The translations under genes and the position numbers were made by a program. Source: Ascochyta rabiei (Eukaryota; Ascomycota; Dothideomycetes; Pleosporales; Didymellaceae). Taken from it: DNA of 64,000 nucleotides. The stretch spans positions 1,178,001 to 1,242,000 of the forward strand of contig NC_082422.1 of NCBI RefSeq assembly GCF_004011695.2, in the 5' to 3' direction. The notes under the pieces were generated by a model. The model saw nothing but the letters and a program-made list of their open reading frames with translations, had not been told where the DNA came from and did not search any database. Below are positions 9,639-20,421 of this stretch, one piece after another; the first letter of the stretch is position 1, and each line of letters opens with the position of its first letter.

Positions 9639-10835
9639 ACAATGGGCATAGCCTGGACGGGTGGTGTTGGTACCCTCTCTACCCTCTCTGTCCTCTTTTG
9701 CCTTTTGCTTTTGATATCCACTGTTAGCGATCCTGTACACACGGCGAGCACGGCACGGCGTTTAGGGTCTCGAAAGCTTACTGTTCACTGTACATCTACA
9801 CTTATTTCTTGACATATGCTGAATTCACTACTGTCCCCCTCTCCATCTATCTCCTTGTCTCTTCTTCTTCTTCTTCTTCTTCTTCTTAAGAGGCAGACTT
9901 TGCCACATGCCGGTGCCTCTCAGCCTAACAATAGCTTGGTATAGTATAGTATTGTAGGCATAGTGCAACGTGGTATATACTACAGCGTGTAGGGTTTTAA
10001 AGCTCACTATCTACTTTCTGGGAGTAGATGGGAATGAGATGTAGAAATGAGGATAGAGAAGAGAAGAGGAAAAAAGACAACATAGTCATAGAGTTGTTTA
10101 CGTTATTGGTAACGTTTTTGGTTTAGATTAGGGTTAGGGCTTAGTCTGGTAGTTGGTAATGTTAGGTATCTCTATATGTAATAAGTGTAGCACTAAATAG
10201 CATGGCGTTTGGAGTCGTAAAGGTTTATGTCTACTGTCTGTTATATGTGTAGTTTTTAGGATATGCATAATTAACTACTTTATACCTCTTTGCTTGTAAT
10301 TCGCGATTCTTCTTCTTCTGCACACAGTGAAGAGGTACGAAATGTGTTGGCGGTGCTGGTGTCACTGCAGGATTTAGGCAGTCAGCTAGCTAGTAAGGCA
10401 CTTCGCACGTACATTACAAACTCCCAGATTATCATTCTCTTCCTCCAAGAGGTGTTGGGTGCGCGCACTGCCCAATTCACGCACTCCTGACCGTCCCAAT
10501 GCGCAACGATGCAGAAAATGCGCTCGCGGACTGTGGTTTTGACGGGTGGTTACAGATATAGCTGCAGTGGCGTTCGGCCGGATGCTGAAGAACTCGGATT
10601 TTTGCCTGGTTTCGTTGTCGTGCTGACCTCTTTCCAGGATCTCGTCGGCTTTGATTCGCTAGCATATCGTCCTTCGGTCCTGCGGTGGGGGGCTGGGTGC
10701 ATGCGTGTTCACAGCCCCGCAGTCATGGCTCGGCGGACGTGGCTGCCTGGTTCCTCAGCCTGATCACTTATATTGCCTGGTCCTTTCTACTCTCGACTTG
10801 TTATAATATATTTTGCTTTCTTTACCCAGCTCACC
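9639..10835. repeat. AT-rich spacer with diverged direct repeats
   Basis: 1.2 kb without a convincing gene. A (CTT)n microsatellite lies at about 9861-9887. Three related segments beginning CGGCGTTTAGGGTCTCGAAAG (9757), CGTGTAGGGTTTTAAAGC (9985) and TGGCGTTTGGAGTCGTAAAGG (10203) are followed by similar TTACTGTTCACTGT, TCACTATCTACTT and TTATGTCTACTGT tracts. The first and third copies also share a later GACATATGCTGAATTCACTAC / GATATGCATAATTAACTAC block and a CTT-rich end. This looks like a decayed repeat. Two adjacent TTAGGG units occur at 10128-10139. Confidence 0.55.
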
Positions 10836-13229
10836 ATGGCAACCGCTTGGAGGAGGCGCGAAATGGCACTACATCATGCAGTGTTAGATGAGCTGACCAA
10901 GAGCTTGGATGGCTCAACGGATGCGCCGAAATTCGACATACAGCATCTAATTGATGCTTCTGAATACCAAATGGACGCAGAGATCCGAATGGACGCCCTT
11001 GACGATGATGACTGGCAAGATGTCAAGAAGAACCGCGACGACAAGGCCCTACCTTCAGATCGTCTTGTGCAACTATATGACAAAGAGAGGAACACGATGT
11101 ATCACGTCTGGAAAAGCAGCTTTGAGGAATCACGTCTCGCGCCGAAATCCGACAGTAACGACGTATCTACGTGCATCAACGTTTCATCCAAGGAAGGCAA
11201 GCCAGAAGAGTTCAACCGACAAGAGGTGGATGAAGCATTGGGCAGATTAACACTCGAAAATGGCCAATGTTTGCCCCATGGTTACCAGGACTGGATCGCT
11301 AGGAAACTTCAAAGCCGCTTTTCCGTTGAGAACGATATTCCTGGATATGCAAATCTTTGCGAACTCTGCCACCGAGTACTCACACATTCCTGGGTATTCT
11401 ATTATTGTCTCATCCAGAACGTGGGCAGGATACACTCAGTAGAAATTCCCTACATTAGGCGACTTGGTGAAATGTTCCATCATTACGAGACTATAGAGGC
11501 ATTGCACGCATCAGCAAGCGCGGGGTGCCACTTGTGTTCAATTCTCGCCCATGCAAAAGACAGCGAATTTAGTACTTGTGTTGAAGGCTGCATCGCTTCT
11601 TACTACCTAGAGTTCAATTCTAGGACATACGGTAGTTTCTGTGTATACTTGAGTGGATGTTCTCGAACGAGGTTCTACAGTAGTTGGACGAATGTGCCTC
11701 CTATAGGACTAGCGACGCTCAAGCATGCCAACACAGACGCGTCAGAGATAATTAGTTTGGCCAAGTCCTGGCTGACTCGCTGTCTTGATGAAGACGGGAG
11801 AACGTGCATGATATCGACTAGGTTTCGACCATCCAGGCTGGTCAAGATCATCGCAACACATGACTCGTTAGAATCCGCTTGCGTGGTTCTTCGGGACGAA
11901 ATGCCTGCGGATGTCCAGTACCTGACCCTCTCGCACTGTTGGGGCAAAGCAAAGATGGTCAAACTTGAAAAAAGCACATACAAAGACTATCTGAACCAGC
12001 TTCCGCTGTCGATTCTCTCCAAGACATTTCAAGAAGCCCTGAAAGTCACGGTGTGGCTCGGATACCGATACATCTGGATAGATTCGCTGTGCATCCTACA
12101 GGATTCGGATTCGGATTGGAAGAACGAAGCAGCCATGATGGGTGCAATCTACCGACATTCTACATGCACAATAGCTGCAACTGGAGCGAAAGATGGCGAC
12201 GGAGGATTGTTCTTCAAGAGATCTGCCCTAGCCTTTGTCGGTTGCCCTTTATACCGAAGAGACGAGATGTATTTCCTTGCTCAAAGGGTTAGCGAATGGC
12301 CTAGCCCCTTGTCAAGTAGGGCGTGGGCATTACAAGAAAGATTTCTATCCCCCAGAGTGCTTAGCTTTGGGTCTGATAAGATTTCATGGTCATGTGGACG
12401 TACCGAAGTTTGCGAAGGTCCCTATGCGCACCGTGTGCAATTGAACAGCCACGCTTTCCCAAGGCTACTTGATCCTAGAACAGACGCAGGTACCGCTTAT
12501 GTTGCTTGGGGACAAGTTGTCTTGCAATATTCGATCTGCAACTTGACACTCTGGAAAGACAGATGGCCCGCTTTTCAAGGTCTCGCCAGCGAAGTTGCTA
12601 AAGCTCAAAATTGGAAGATTGTGCATGGCTTACGGTCTCATCTGATTAGTACTACAGAATTACTTTGGCATACATATAAGCCAGAGGCAGGAGCTGTAGA
12701 TATCGGAGAACCTTCGTGGAGCTGGCTCAACATCAAGAGTAGGGTTCTCCTACACATAATTATGCAAGGTCGGAGTTCGGACGCCCAAATTGTCTTACAA
12801 GACTCCTCTGCTGGAGAAGAATCGGGTGATGATATTAGAAATGGTGTTATTCGAATCGAGGCCCACATGGCTGAGTTAAAGTCAGACTCCCCAAGTGAGG
12901 ATTTTTCGGGTAGAAAGTGCGACTTGACTACCACCAATCCACGGTTCCAAGCTCATAGTCAGGATCGGCTTCTGAAAGCCTTTTGGTATCCGGACAGCAT
13001 CTCAATTTGTGAGAAAGAATTGTGGGCGCTCCAGATTGCTACGAAAGAAACATACGCTACTACAAGATCCAAAACATCACTTTTTGAGGGGCTGGTGGTC
13101 ATTGCAGCGAAAGGAAGGCCAGGATTCTGGAGAAGGGTAGGGAGGTACGAGGCTTGGAATTGTTACGAGAACGGTTCAGAGCAAATCCATCCCTGGGTCC
13201 ACGAGAAGAAGACCATCTATCTGATCTGA
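10836..13229 (+). CDS. HET-domain (heterokaryon incompatibility) protein
   Basis: Fungal allorecognition-type protein. HET domains are linked to cell death after fusion of incompatible hyphae. Single exon, 797 aa. The start chosen is the ATG at 10836 (MATAWRRREMALHHAVL, CACCATGG context), and an in-frame ATG 63 bases upstream is also possible. The HET domain starts near residue 363 with QYLTLSHCWGKA, continues to VTVWLGYRYIWIDSLCILQD (split from the first block by ~45 residues), and runs through YRHSTCTIAATGAKDGDGGL. Behind it is the usual ALQERFLSPRVLSFG segment. The N-terminal ~200 residues are charged and unassigned. A Cys/His-containing block near 240 (SASAGCHLCSIL) is common ahead of HET domains. 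The gene is intact, unlike the HET remnants at 34.7 and 63 kb. Confidence 0.9.
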   Translation: MATAWRRREMALHHAVLDELTKSLDGSTDAPKFDIQHLIDASEYQMDAEIRMDALDDDDWQDVKKNRDDKALPSDRLVQLYDKERNTMYHVWKSSFEESRLAPKSDSNDVSTCINVSSKEGKPEEFNRQEVDEALGRLTLENGQCLPHGYQDWIARKLQSRFSVENDIPGYANLCELCHRVLTHSWVFYYCLIQNVGRIHSVEIPYIRRLGEMFHHYETIEALHASASAGCHLCSILAHAKDSEFSTCVEGCIASYYLEFNSRTYGSFCVYLSGCSRTRFYSSWTNVPPIGLATLKHANTDASEIISLAKSWLTRCLDEDGRTCMISTRFRPSRLVKIIATHDSLESACVVLRDEMPADVQYLTLSHCWGKAKMVKLEKSTYKDYLNQLPLSILSKTFQEALKVTVWLGYRYIWIDSLCILQDSDSDWKNEAAMMGAIYRHSTCTIAATGAKDGDGGLFFKRSALAFVGCPLYRRDEMYFLAQRVSEWPSPLSSRAWALQERFLSPRVLSFGSDKISWSCGRTEVCEGPYAHRVQLNSHAFPRLLDPRTDAGTAYVAWGQVVLQYSICNLTLWKDRWPAFQGLASEVAKAQNWKIVHGLRSHLISTTELLWHTYKPEAGAVDIGEPSWSWLNIKSRVLLHIIMQGRSSDAQIVLQDSSAGEESGDDIRNGVIRIEAHMAELKSDSPSEDFSGRKCDLTTTNPRFQAHSQDRLLKAFWYPDSISICEKELWALQIATKETYATTRSKTSLFEGLVVIAAKGRPGFWRRVGRYEAWNCYENGSEQIHPWVHEKKTIYLI

Positions 13230-14096
13230 ACGACCCATATCTTTTACCCCAGCCATGACGGAACCGACCCTGGGGACGAATCCTACAACATTGGCCAATA
13301 CACACGGCGCCGAAATTCACCGCTACGCTAGTTTGCTATTCAGGGCAGCGTTTCCGGAGGTTTCACTCTCTGCTTCAAAAGAATCATGGCCATGTCCACA
13401 ATACATTGTACTTCAGATACAAACGTAAGAAAAGCAAACCAGCAAGACCTGCGTCGTACGTTCGCACCGCAACAGGCTGAGCACCAAAACATCACTGCAA
13501 GCAGCATTTGATCCGGACAAACCAATTCCTATACCTTCCTTTTCTCCTGTTGGCGTTGCAGTTTCATTCCAAGGGCTTGAGTGGAGAGGCTTCTTTTTGG
13601 CATTGGCTGTGTGTACACTTTTTTCCCGCAGTTTCTTGGCAGTTTGCCTGTTGCTTGTTGTTTGACTTACGCACGGTCTATGCTGGATAGGCTTTCATAC
13701 GACGAATATGAGTTGAGGCCGTCGATTGGTTCGAAGAGAGGTTACTTTCGGCGACTATTCGTTGTGGGAAAGGGAGTTCTGGCATACATGAGTGCACGGC
13801 GTTTGTGACTGTAGCGTTTCTTTGGTTTTCTCACGTAGATCATGTTGGTTGGATAGAACGGGTTGACATGTTTTGTCTCTTGAGGTCTTGAGTGCAAGCC
13901 GAGGATGTGTCTTCTATGAATGTTTCTCAGTCTTTTTTTTTCAGCGTGTCGAGTTTCCGATCGTCAGAGGTCTTTTCTTGAATAAAAGCATTGTGTGTTC
14001 AACAGGTTGAAAAACGTTTAATCATATCGCGGCGTTTTATGTGCTACATTGTCTTTTCACGCTTTCGAAGTAGTTTCCTCGTAAGTAGCTGACTAG
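13230..14096. other. Gene-free stretch
   Basis: 867 bp. I see no open frame with domain character and no structural RNA. Confidence 0.5.
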
Positions 14097-15153
14097 CTAC
14101 ACGCCCAGCCAGTGTGTCTCCATATACTGCCGAACTCCCATCGGCTTTACATCTAGGTAGAGCTGGTTCCCTACAGGCCTCAATACCACCTCATCCTCCA
14201 TATCACGGACGTACGCAAGTTTGAACTCGGTCCACAGCCGCCCCATGAAATCATCCTGTGCAAGCCTTCTCAACTTCCTCTCGAGATCCGCCCGCTTCAC
14301 TACACTGACCTGGATCTTCTTCCATGTAACAGCTTCAGCATGCTCTAGGAGTTTGCCCATGGTCACTGTATCACCAGCTATACTCAAATCTCTTCCCACC
14401 TGGGCAACTCAAGGGAAGTGACGAAAAACCGCCCGACGTCTCTTATAGAGGTTATCGTGACTCGCAATCATTGTTAGCTGGAAGCTCCGCGATGCCATTC
14501 TTCAGTCTGATCAGAAAAGCAGCAGACCCCTTTCCCAGATCGCCCTATCTCAACAGACCCTGACACGTCTCATCCTCACCAGCCATATGCCCCCCACCCT
14601 TGCTTATCAGCAGCAACAAAGCATCTTAATCCACAGTACTTGGCATTGGATACATTCCTAGACCCAAACAATTCATGAAACTCCCCTGATTGAGCCTCGC
14701 ACACTCGATCTGACTCTTCTGCTTTACACATTCCTCCCACACGCCTTCAGACATCCACTTCAAAAACACCACGTTCTCCCACCCGTGCAACTCAAACCCC
14801 CACTGCAATGGTGCGAATTGCTTACAGCCCACTTGCACCGCAGCATGGAGCAGATTAATTTGAATCTGCGCCTGTGAGCTGTCTATAGTGGAGGTGACGA
14901 TAACGACTGTGTGCACGCCTTCCAGTGCCGGGGCTAGCAAGGTGGGGGACAGGTAGTCGACGGCGCGAACTTGAGTGCGTAGGCCGTTTGGATCAAGCGG
15001 ACGTACCCAGGGTGGGGCTTTTGAGTTGCGCGAGAGGATTACGGCGCGCTAGGAGAGCGTGCTGGGGGAGGAGACGAGGGCGCTGGTGATGGCCCGACCG
15101 TGGCGCGACCGAGGCTTGCATGGGGTGCCGCCGGGGATGGTGAGAGTTGGCAT
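14097..15153 (-). pseudogene. NmrA-like / isoflavone-reductase-like pseudogene
   Basis: Remains of an NAD(P)-binding NmrA-type protein. The start (ATG at 15153, MPTLTIPGGTP) has the expected N-terminal strand, but the Gly-rich continuation (ASLGRATV) is in another frame from 15112 to 15085, so there are two compensating indels. An in-frame TAG follows at about 15048-15050, where the family has Trp (S-*-RAVILSRNSKAPPW). The middle part (14940-14640: LEGVHTVVIVTSTI, QFAPLQWGFELHGWEN) is open, then ends at TAA after MYPMPSTVD. Further stops follow near 14600-14440. The frame is recovered as TSIRDVGRFFVTSLELPRW, then shifts once more into DLSIAGDTVTMGKLLEHAE and runs to the natural-looking end at 14097. 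At least three frame changes and several stops make it clearly broken. No intron can explain them. Confidence 0.85.
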
Positions 15154-16420
15154 TGTTTTAGGCTTTGGTTCGGTGAAGAAACTGGTTCAGGGAAGTGTTG
15201 ATGGTTGCGTGGAAACTTTCGTGGTACACTTTCGTGATAATAAAACATTGCCGGTGGGGCTCCCTCGCGGCCGCAGCGCCAACATGAAGCGTGGTCCGGA
15301 CCAAGGTAGGGAAAACCTATAGCGGTAATCGTCTGGAAGATTCCAGCGAGTGGTACACTTACTGCTTGTGCAGAGCCCTTACCAATTTGTAGTTTGGAGT
15401 CCGGTCCGGGATGACAGGTAGGCGAGACATTGGACAAGTAACGAGAAAGCCATACTACACTAGAGCTAGTTCCAAGCTCTTTGACGACTCGAGACTCATC
15501 CCAAGGCGGAGTAAAATCGTTTCGACTTCTAGCATTTTACCTTTAGGTATAGACGCACGGATGAGCAAAGTGTCACCGAGGCAAAGTATGCGCAGAAGTC
15601 TTGCTTATGCCTGAGTACTTGAATGCAGATACCAGCTATTGCGCTTAGGGTGCGCAAATCAGTGATTAATTTGCGGATATATTTGAACGAATGTTTTAAT
15701 TGTTGTCGACGTTAGCTATTGAAGTAATTGAGAAGCGGAGTTAGGAGGAATCGTGGTACACGCTGGTTCTAAAGATGAAAATTCCACCAGATGGATATAT
15801 CAGGAACTCCGACTAATTTGGCACAGGCGGATGGTGTTATTTTGCAGATGGTGGCAAAATGTCAACCTTTTGCACAAACCAGAAGACTTAGACACGCGGA
15901 TGAAATACACATGGGCTTCAGTCAAGGAGTAGAGACGGCCAATTTATGAGAAATATCTAGGTGGCGTGTTCAGCAACTCAGAATCCAATGATTCGGGAAA
16001 GCCATGTCCATTCGTACTTGCCTAAAGATGGTCATGGCATTGCGAGCTCAACAGACGCAATACTCAGCCAACATTCGAGCGCTAAACGGCAATCCGGAGG
16101 TCAGCTGCTCATTGTGAGGGAGGTAAGTCAGTCACTTGACCCACGATGTCTGCCTTTCCCCGCGTCGGTGCAGGTCCGAAGATGTTACGATACCCTAGGC
16201 AACCATGCTTGCGCCTAATGTTGCATGTTGCGGTCGAACCTTGCTATACCGAACCGCTCTTACTCTCAGCAAGACCACACAGCCCACAGAAATTGCACAG
16301 TCCAAATCCTCCAGACACAGCTACAAGCCTTCCAGAGATTCTGTACACAACACCAAGATTGATCACCCTCCATCACACCCATCTCTTCTCTTTTCATCTC
16401 AGCGCAGCACTACCGCCAAA
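15154..16420. other. Gene-free stretch
   Basis: 1.27 kb with no supported gene. The open frames here lack recognisable sequence. The last ~60 bases are pyrimidine-rich (TCTCTTCTCTTTTCATCTC), as expected for a fungal 5' leader of the next small gene. Confidence 0.45.
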
Positions 16421-16684
16421 ATGTCCACCAGTAACAGCAGTACAGTCCACACCAGCACGCAGCAGCCTCCAGTCAGAGTCTTCATCTGGCGATGCACTGA
16501 CAGGCGATGTGAGCAAGTCAACGAGACTCGACGCGACGAAAAGGGCAACTGGTACAACATCAGATGCACTTCCTGCGGCAATGTGCCAGGGAAAGGCGTT
16601 TGCCTTCTTAAGGTTGTCCTATCCACTGGCAACGAGAGCCTGGAGGGGTTAGCGAGGATATTGTTTGGGCCTAGTGAAAGATGA
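16421..16684 (+). CDS. Small Cys-containing protein, unknown function
   Basis: Putative 87-aa protein, single exon. The ATG at 16421 sits in a good context (CCGCCAAAATG) after a pyrimidine-rich leader. I do not recognise it. The N-terminal 20 residues are Ser/Thr-rich. The body has Cys pairs C-x4-C (WRCTDRRCEQV) and, 22 residues on, C-x2-C (IRCTSCGNVPGKGVC), the spacing of a zinc ribbon, then a short predicted helix (NESLEGLARILFG). Zinc binding is an inference from these Cys pairs. It could be a real lineage-specific protein, or chance given that its surroundings are decayed, but the leader, start context and Cys spacing favour a gene. Confidence 0.5.
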   Translation: MSTSNSSTVHTSTQQPPVRVFIWRCTDRRCEQVNETRRDEKGNWYNIRCTSCGNVPGKGVCLLKVVLSTGNESLEGLARILFGPSER

Positions 16685-17419
16685 TGAGGGAGACTCATGT
16701 GAGCTTTTAGTGATTGCAATGTCCAATGAGACTACTTCCGCGGATTGAAGGATCATAATTGTAGACCATATTGAGTCCAAGGCCGGCAAGACGAAGGTGA
16801 ACAGGTGATTGTATCCAACATCACCTGTGTGATGGAGAGGCCACTCAAGCTCAACAACTACTGCGAGATGGTCAGCCGACGAAATCTTCCTAAGATCTTT
16901 GGTCGGTTGTGGAGGCCTTCAAGGATGCTAGAGCGGTGTGACTTGCTGTAGCGTCGGGATTCAGGACCCAGCGTGTCCAAACCAGACGTCATAGCCTTGG
17001 AGTTTCGGGATCCATAGCAAACGAGGTAGGGTGAAAGTTCGACAAAGACGTTTCAGAAATGTGAGCATCTCGTCGGTGATTCAACATCATGACCACTACC
17101 TCAATAACTATCGTTTCTTTCACCGTACCATGTCGGCCTACACGACCACCGTGTAGATATACAGCAAATCAAAAAACCATCAAGCATTTCCTTCCTTCGA
17201 TGCATGCGCGTCTTCCCCGGATTATAGGCTTGTATGTTGACTCCTATACACAAATTGCGCAAAGCTCATATTTCACGCAGCCCGCCCCCACTGACCAAGC
17301 GCAAGCGATGTCTTGAAGATGTCGACAATGTTTTATGAATGATGACTTCGTCTTTGTTGAGTAGCGCAAAGGCGCTGCTACAATCATTCAGATCTAATAC
17401 CGACACGTCGACTTTCTGA
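16685..17419. other. Gene-free stretch
   Basis: 735 bp downstream of both the small gene and the SDR pseudogene. Nothing is recognisable. Confidence 0.45.
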
Positions 17420-18513
17420 TCAAATTCTACGGTACAAATCGAGCGCCGAAGCCTATTCTGAATCAGCAGCACCTTGCAGAGAATCGAACGAGTACCACTA
17501 ACCTGATAATTCGGAAACAACATCGAGTCAGCCACCACCACGTTCTCTCGTCTACTGGCTGCAATGCAAATACGACTACTTCTGCAATGTGGTCAGGTGT
17601 TAGGGGATCGCATCCCCTGGTTCAAGTCAGTGGTTGTGAATCAGTAATGCTGGGCTGTGGTTGTGCACTGACTCGTACACCTTGTTTGCTGATGCTTCGT
17701 CGCCGCGGTTTCGGATTATCGTGAACTCCTACGAAATTGCATTAGTCTAGTGTTTTTGGATAGGTCAACGCGAGTCACTTACCGTCAATACCTGCCCTGG
17801 ATCGACCGTGATGACTCTGATCCTCGTTCGAATCAGTTCCTTCCTCAAGACATCTGTAAAACTCCTCACTGCTGCTTTAGTTGCGCAGTAAATCTGCACA
17901 CACTGTCATCTATCACGTACCCATTACCACCATCTACAATCATCTACTCAAGACCGCTTTCTTTCTACCATCCCATCATCACCACTCCCTCCTTGTAGAA
18001 AAGAAAGGTACACTCACCGACCCCCCAGCATAAGCCTCCTTCCCAGCAATACTCCCAATCATAACCACATCGCCCCTCCCCTCCCTTTTTTTTCGCAACC
18101 TTCAAGAACTCATGCGTCATACCAATAACCCCCACCACATTCGTCGCCCACACATCCCCACAACCCGCATCGGAATCTCCGGCGCCCTCTCATACCCAGA
18201 CATAAACCCCGCATTATTCACCAGCACATCAACATCCCGAAACTCAGGGGGTAGATCCCCAAACAACCCCGCGACTTCCTCGCTCTCGCTAACGTCAAGG
18301 TCAACAACGTGCACTTTAACGCCGGAGCCCAGCTCCTGTGTGATCTGCGCGGCGAGGGCGTGCAGACGGTCGGTGCGCCGCGCTGTTAGGATTAGCTTGA
18401 AGGAGTGTGGAGGTGCGGGCGAATTCCAAGGCGCAGGAGCGGCCTATGCCGGTGGATGCGCCGGTTATGAGGACGGTTTTGCCGTGCAGGGTTTGTGCTG
18501 CGTTTGTGGGCAT
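17420..18513 (-). pseudogene. SDR (serine/allo-threonine dehydrogenase type) pseudogene with introns retained
   Basis: Degenerate short-chain dehydrogenase with most family landmarks. In order: MPTNAAQTLHGKTVLITGAS and TGIGRSCALEFA (nucleotide site), [91 protein letters not shown] (the active Tyr-Lys pair), [60 protein letters not shown]. Four introns with usable GT..AG ends remain: after AGGS, after QVLT (GTAAGT), after KVYE (GTCAGT) and after PNYQ (GTTAGT). Four frame-breaking changes sit in exons: ~18411, a TG duplication near 18152, an A8 homopolymer near 18090, and a 5-bp TTGCA duplication near 17567. With the changes it cannot make the enzyme. Confidence 0.85.
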
Positions 18514-19052
18514 TTTGGATGTGGATTTGGTGAGGGAGAGCTGGCAGTAGTGTGAGTGTGTTGTGACTAGATGTGTAGGGGTGGATGCGGGTGCGGGAGC
18601 TAGGTGGTATGGGGTAAGGGGAATGCGGGGTGGGGCTGGCTATAACCGGTGCAGTTGCGGATATATGGTTGAGCTTTTCTAAATTTCCTTTAGGCGAGCG
18701 CATGTATTAAGCAAAGGTAGGAGAGTCAGTAGCTTGGAGATCCATGAAGGTCCAGAGCGCCGAGATGATGCTTTGAGTTCAAGAGATGATGTGCTTTTGC
18801 TGCCACGCGAGCATGATCCAATCCTTCCTCAATCCTTTGGTTATCGCTAATCTGACAGTGCATCTCCATCGCGCTTAAGTCGGGAGGGAAGTTGTATTAC
18901 TTCCACCGTCCAGATAAGATGGAATGGAAAGTCTCCAGAATCGTACTCCTCGAGCAGTGTAAGGCAGTGACTTATGACACAAGGCGTCTGCATTATATGA
19001 CCCGTGACGCGACGTTGGGTCGTGGCGATTGGGGCGTACGGGTTATTCGAGG
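18514..19052. other. Gene-free stretch
   Basis: 539 bp with no recognisable gene. It holds the upstream flank of the SDR pseudogene and the 3' flank of the next minus-strand gene. Confidence 0.4.
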
Positions 19053-19418
19053 CTACCGGCTCAGAGTAACAAATTCAGGCGTTGTTGAAGGCGCCTCTGC
19101 CAGCTTCTGCGGCGTCGGGGGCAGTCTCAGCGAACACTGCGTAGCTTGTTCGAGTCTCTCCAATTTCGCCAGCAGGAGCCACATATCCACATCTCCTATC
19201 GTGCCGACATTGAAAAACAATGTGTTTAGACATATTGGCGTGTGCAATGTCTCCAACGAGATTGAGCGACATGTTACCAGCAGTCCTGCCCCAATCTGAG
19301 AAACGTCGAAGCGTTTGGTGTCGGGGTTGTACCGTAGGGATCTGGTGTCGTTGGTGAGCGCATACTCCCAGATCATGTTGCGGAGCTCAGACGGGAGCTC
19401 AAGGAGAGGTGAGGGCAT
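19053..19418 (-). CDS. Short F-box-like/2EXR-type fungal protein, unknown function
   Basis: 121-aa frame starting MPSPLLELPSELRNMIWEYA, the hallmark opening of a very common family of fungal proteins with an F-box-like helix motif. It continues YNPDTKRFDVSQIGAGLLV and TCRSISLETLHTPICLNTLFF, again typical. The ATG at 19418 is chosen because the conserved motif starts directly after it. The same frame extends upstream to an ATG at 19673 without family features. Family members are usually 200-300 aa, so this is short. Either a 3' exon is missed or it is a truncated copy. Function unknown. Ubiquitin-ligase adaptor roles are only guesses for this type. Confidence 0.55.
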   Translation of the reverse strand: MPSPLLELPSELRNMIWEYALTNDTRSLRYNPDTKRFDVSQIGAGLLVTCRSISLETLHTPICLNTLFFNVGTIGDVDMWLLLAKLERLEQATQCSLRLPPTPQKLAEAPSTTPEFVTLSR

Positions 19419-19972
19419 CTGTGTGGCGGATGGCCGAATCGATGATCGAAACGCGAGATGCGTTGAGCCTGTGTCAAATCTCCTTCGAATAGCTGCTGTT
19501 GTCGATATATTGAGGCTCATGCGGTTGAGGTTTGGGGAGGTTGTAGTTTTGGACCCTTGTAGAAGCTTGTTGACGGCCTCTTGGAGGCCTTCGTCTGTGT
19601 GGACATGTAAGAGAAGTGAGTCAAGTCGAATGACTATTGGGGTCGATGTTGTTGAGATGGTCAAATCCAACACGCAAAGAAGTCATCAACGCGTTGTTGC
19701 TTGACGCAACGACCAGGTGTCGCAGTGCAGACGGTGTTGGCGAGTGTTGTCAATTCTTCGGTAGCGAGATGGAAAAGGACATGTGACGACCACCACATCG
19801 ACTGGTTACTGCTGGGTGAGTCAGGCCGATATTGGCGCCCCTGAGCATCTCATGCTTGCCGCCATTGTCAATGTGCTTGTGCTTGCAGCCTCCGCTGGTC
19901 ACGTGCACACGCACATCTGGGGGATGAAGCTCTTTTCTCTTTTCTCTCTTCTCTTCTCTCTTCTCTCTTGTC
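19419..19972. other. Gene-free stretch
   Basis: 554 bp. The right end (19930-19970) is a TTCTC/TCTCT-rich tract on the + strand, i.e. GAGAA repeats in the 3' flank of NAA38, of the same type as the purine tract at 6.4 kb. Confidence 0.5.
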
Positions 19973-20421
19973 TCAGAGGGTGAGGCCACTTTTTTGACCT
20001 GGCAACGTGCTCTCTTCGAATTCGATCTTCTTTACGTGCTGTCCTGGCACAACGACCAGACCAACGTAGCGGCTGTTCCACGTCACACTGGCAGATGGGC
20101 TCCCAGACTCTTCAACGGCCTTGCGAATGGCCTCAGCAGACGGTGCACGGTACTCGTATGCAAGTGAGAGGATGATGTTGCGGTCCTGCAACGGTCAGTC
20201 CATCGTCGAGGGTTGAACATTGAACCACGCACTCTGTCGGTGCACTTCATCTGCCCAGCAAAGACACGGCCGTCAGAAGCATGGATGCGCAGGTTCTTGC
20301 CAATGAACTGCGAGAGCCAGAAGGTGGCTTGTTCGTTGTCCATTCCGGCGTTGGTCTTGCTCTCCTCGCTGGTCGGTGACTCCATGTAGGGGAGGTACCA
20401 GCTGTATCGTTTCGCCGACAT
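19973..20421 (-). CDS. NAA38: LSM-domain auxiliary subunit of NatC N-acetyltransferase (Naa38/Mak31-like)
   Basis: Sm-like protein of the NatC complex, which acetylates N-termini such as Met-Leu and Met-Ile. Two exons, 20421-20233 and 20185-19973, with intron GTGCGT...TTGCAG, give 133 aa. The join gives QMKCTDRDRNIILSLAYEY, a continuous Sm fold. The Sm1 motif is visible as FIGKNLRIHASDGRVFAGQM, and Sm2 as RYVGLVVVPGQHVKKIEFE near the C-terminus. Between them is a loop (APSAEAIRKAVEESG) longer than in spliceosomal LSm proteins and typical of this subfamily. The alternative is another LSm protein. The stop is TGA at 19973-19975. It is divergent to the mitochondrial-type gene that starts at 20644. 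Confidence 0.8.

Noticed and set aside
10128..10139. TTAGGGTTAGGG, telomere-like repeat
   Set aside because: Only two units inside AT-rich DNA surrounded by ordinary genes; chance is likely.
17600..17640. GGTTCAAGTC, resembling a tRNA T-loop
   Set aside because: No cloverleaf arms around it; it lies in an intron of the SDR pseudogene.
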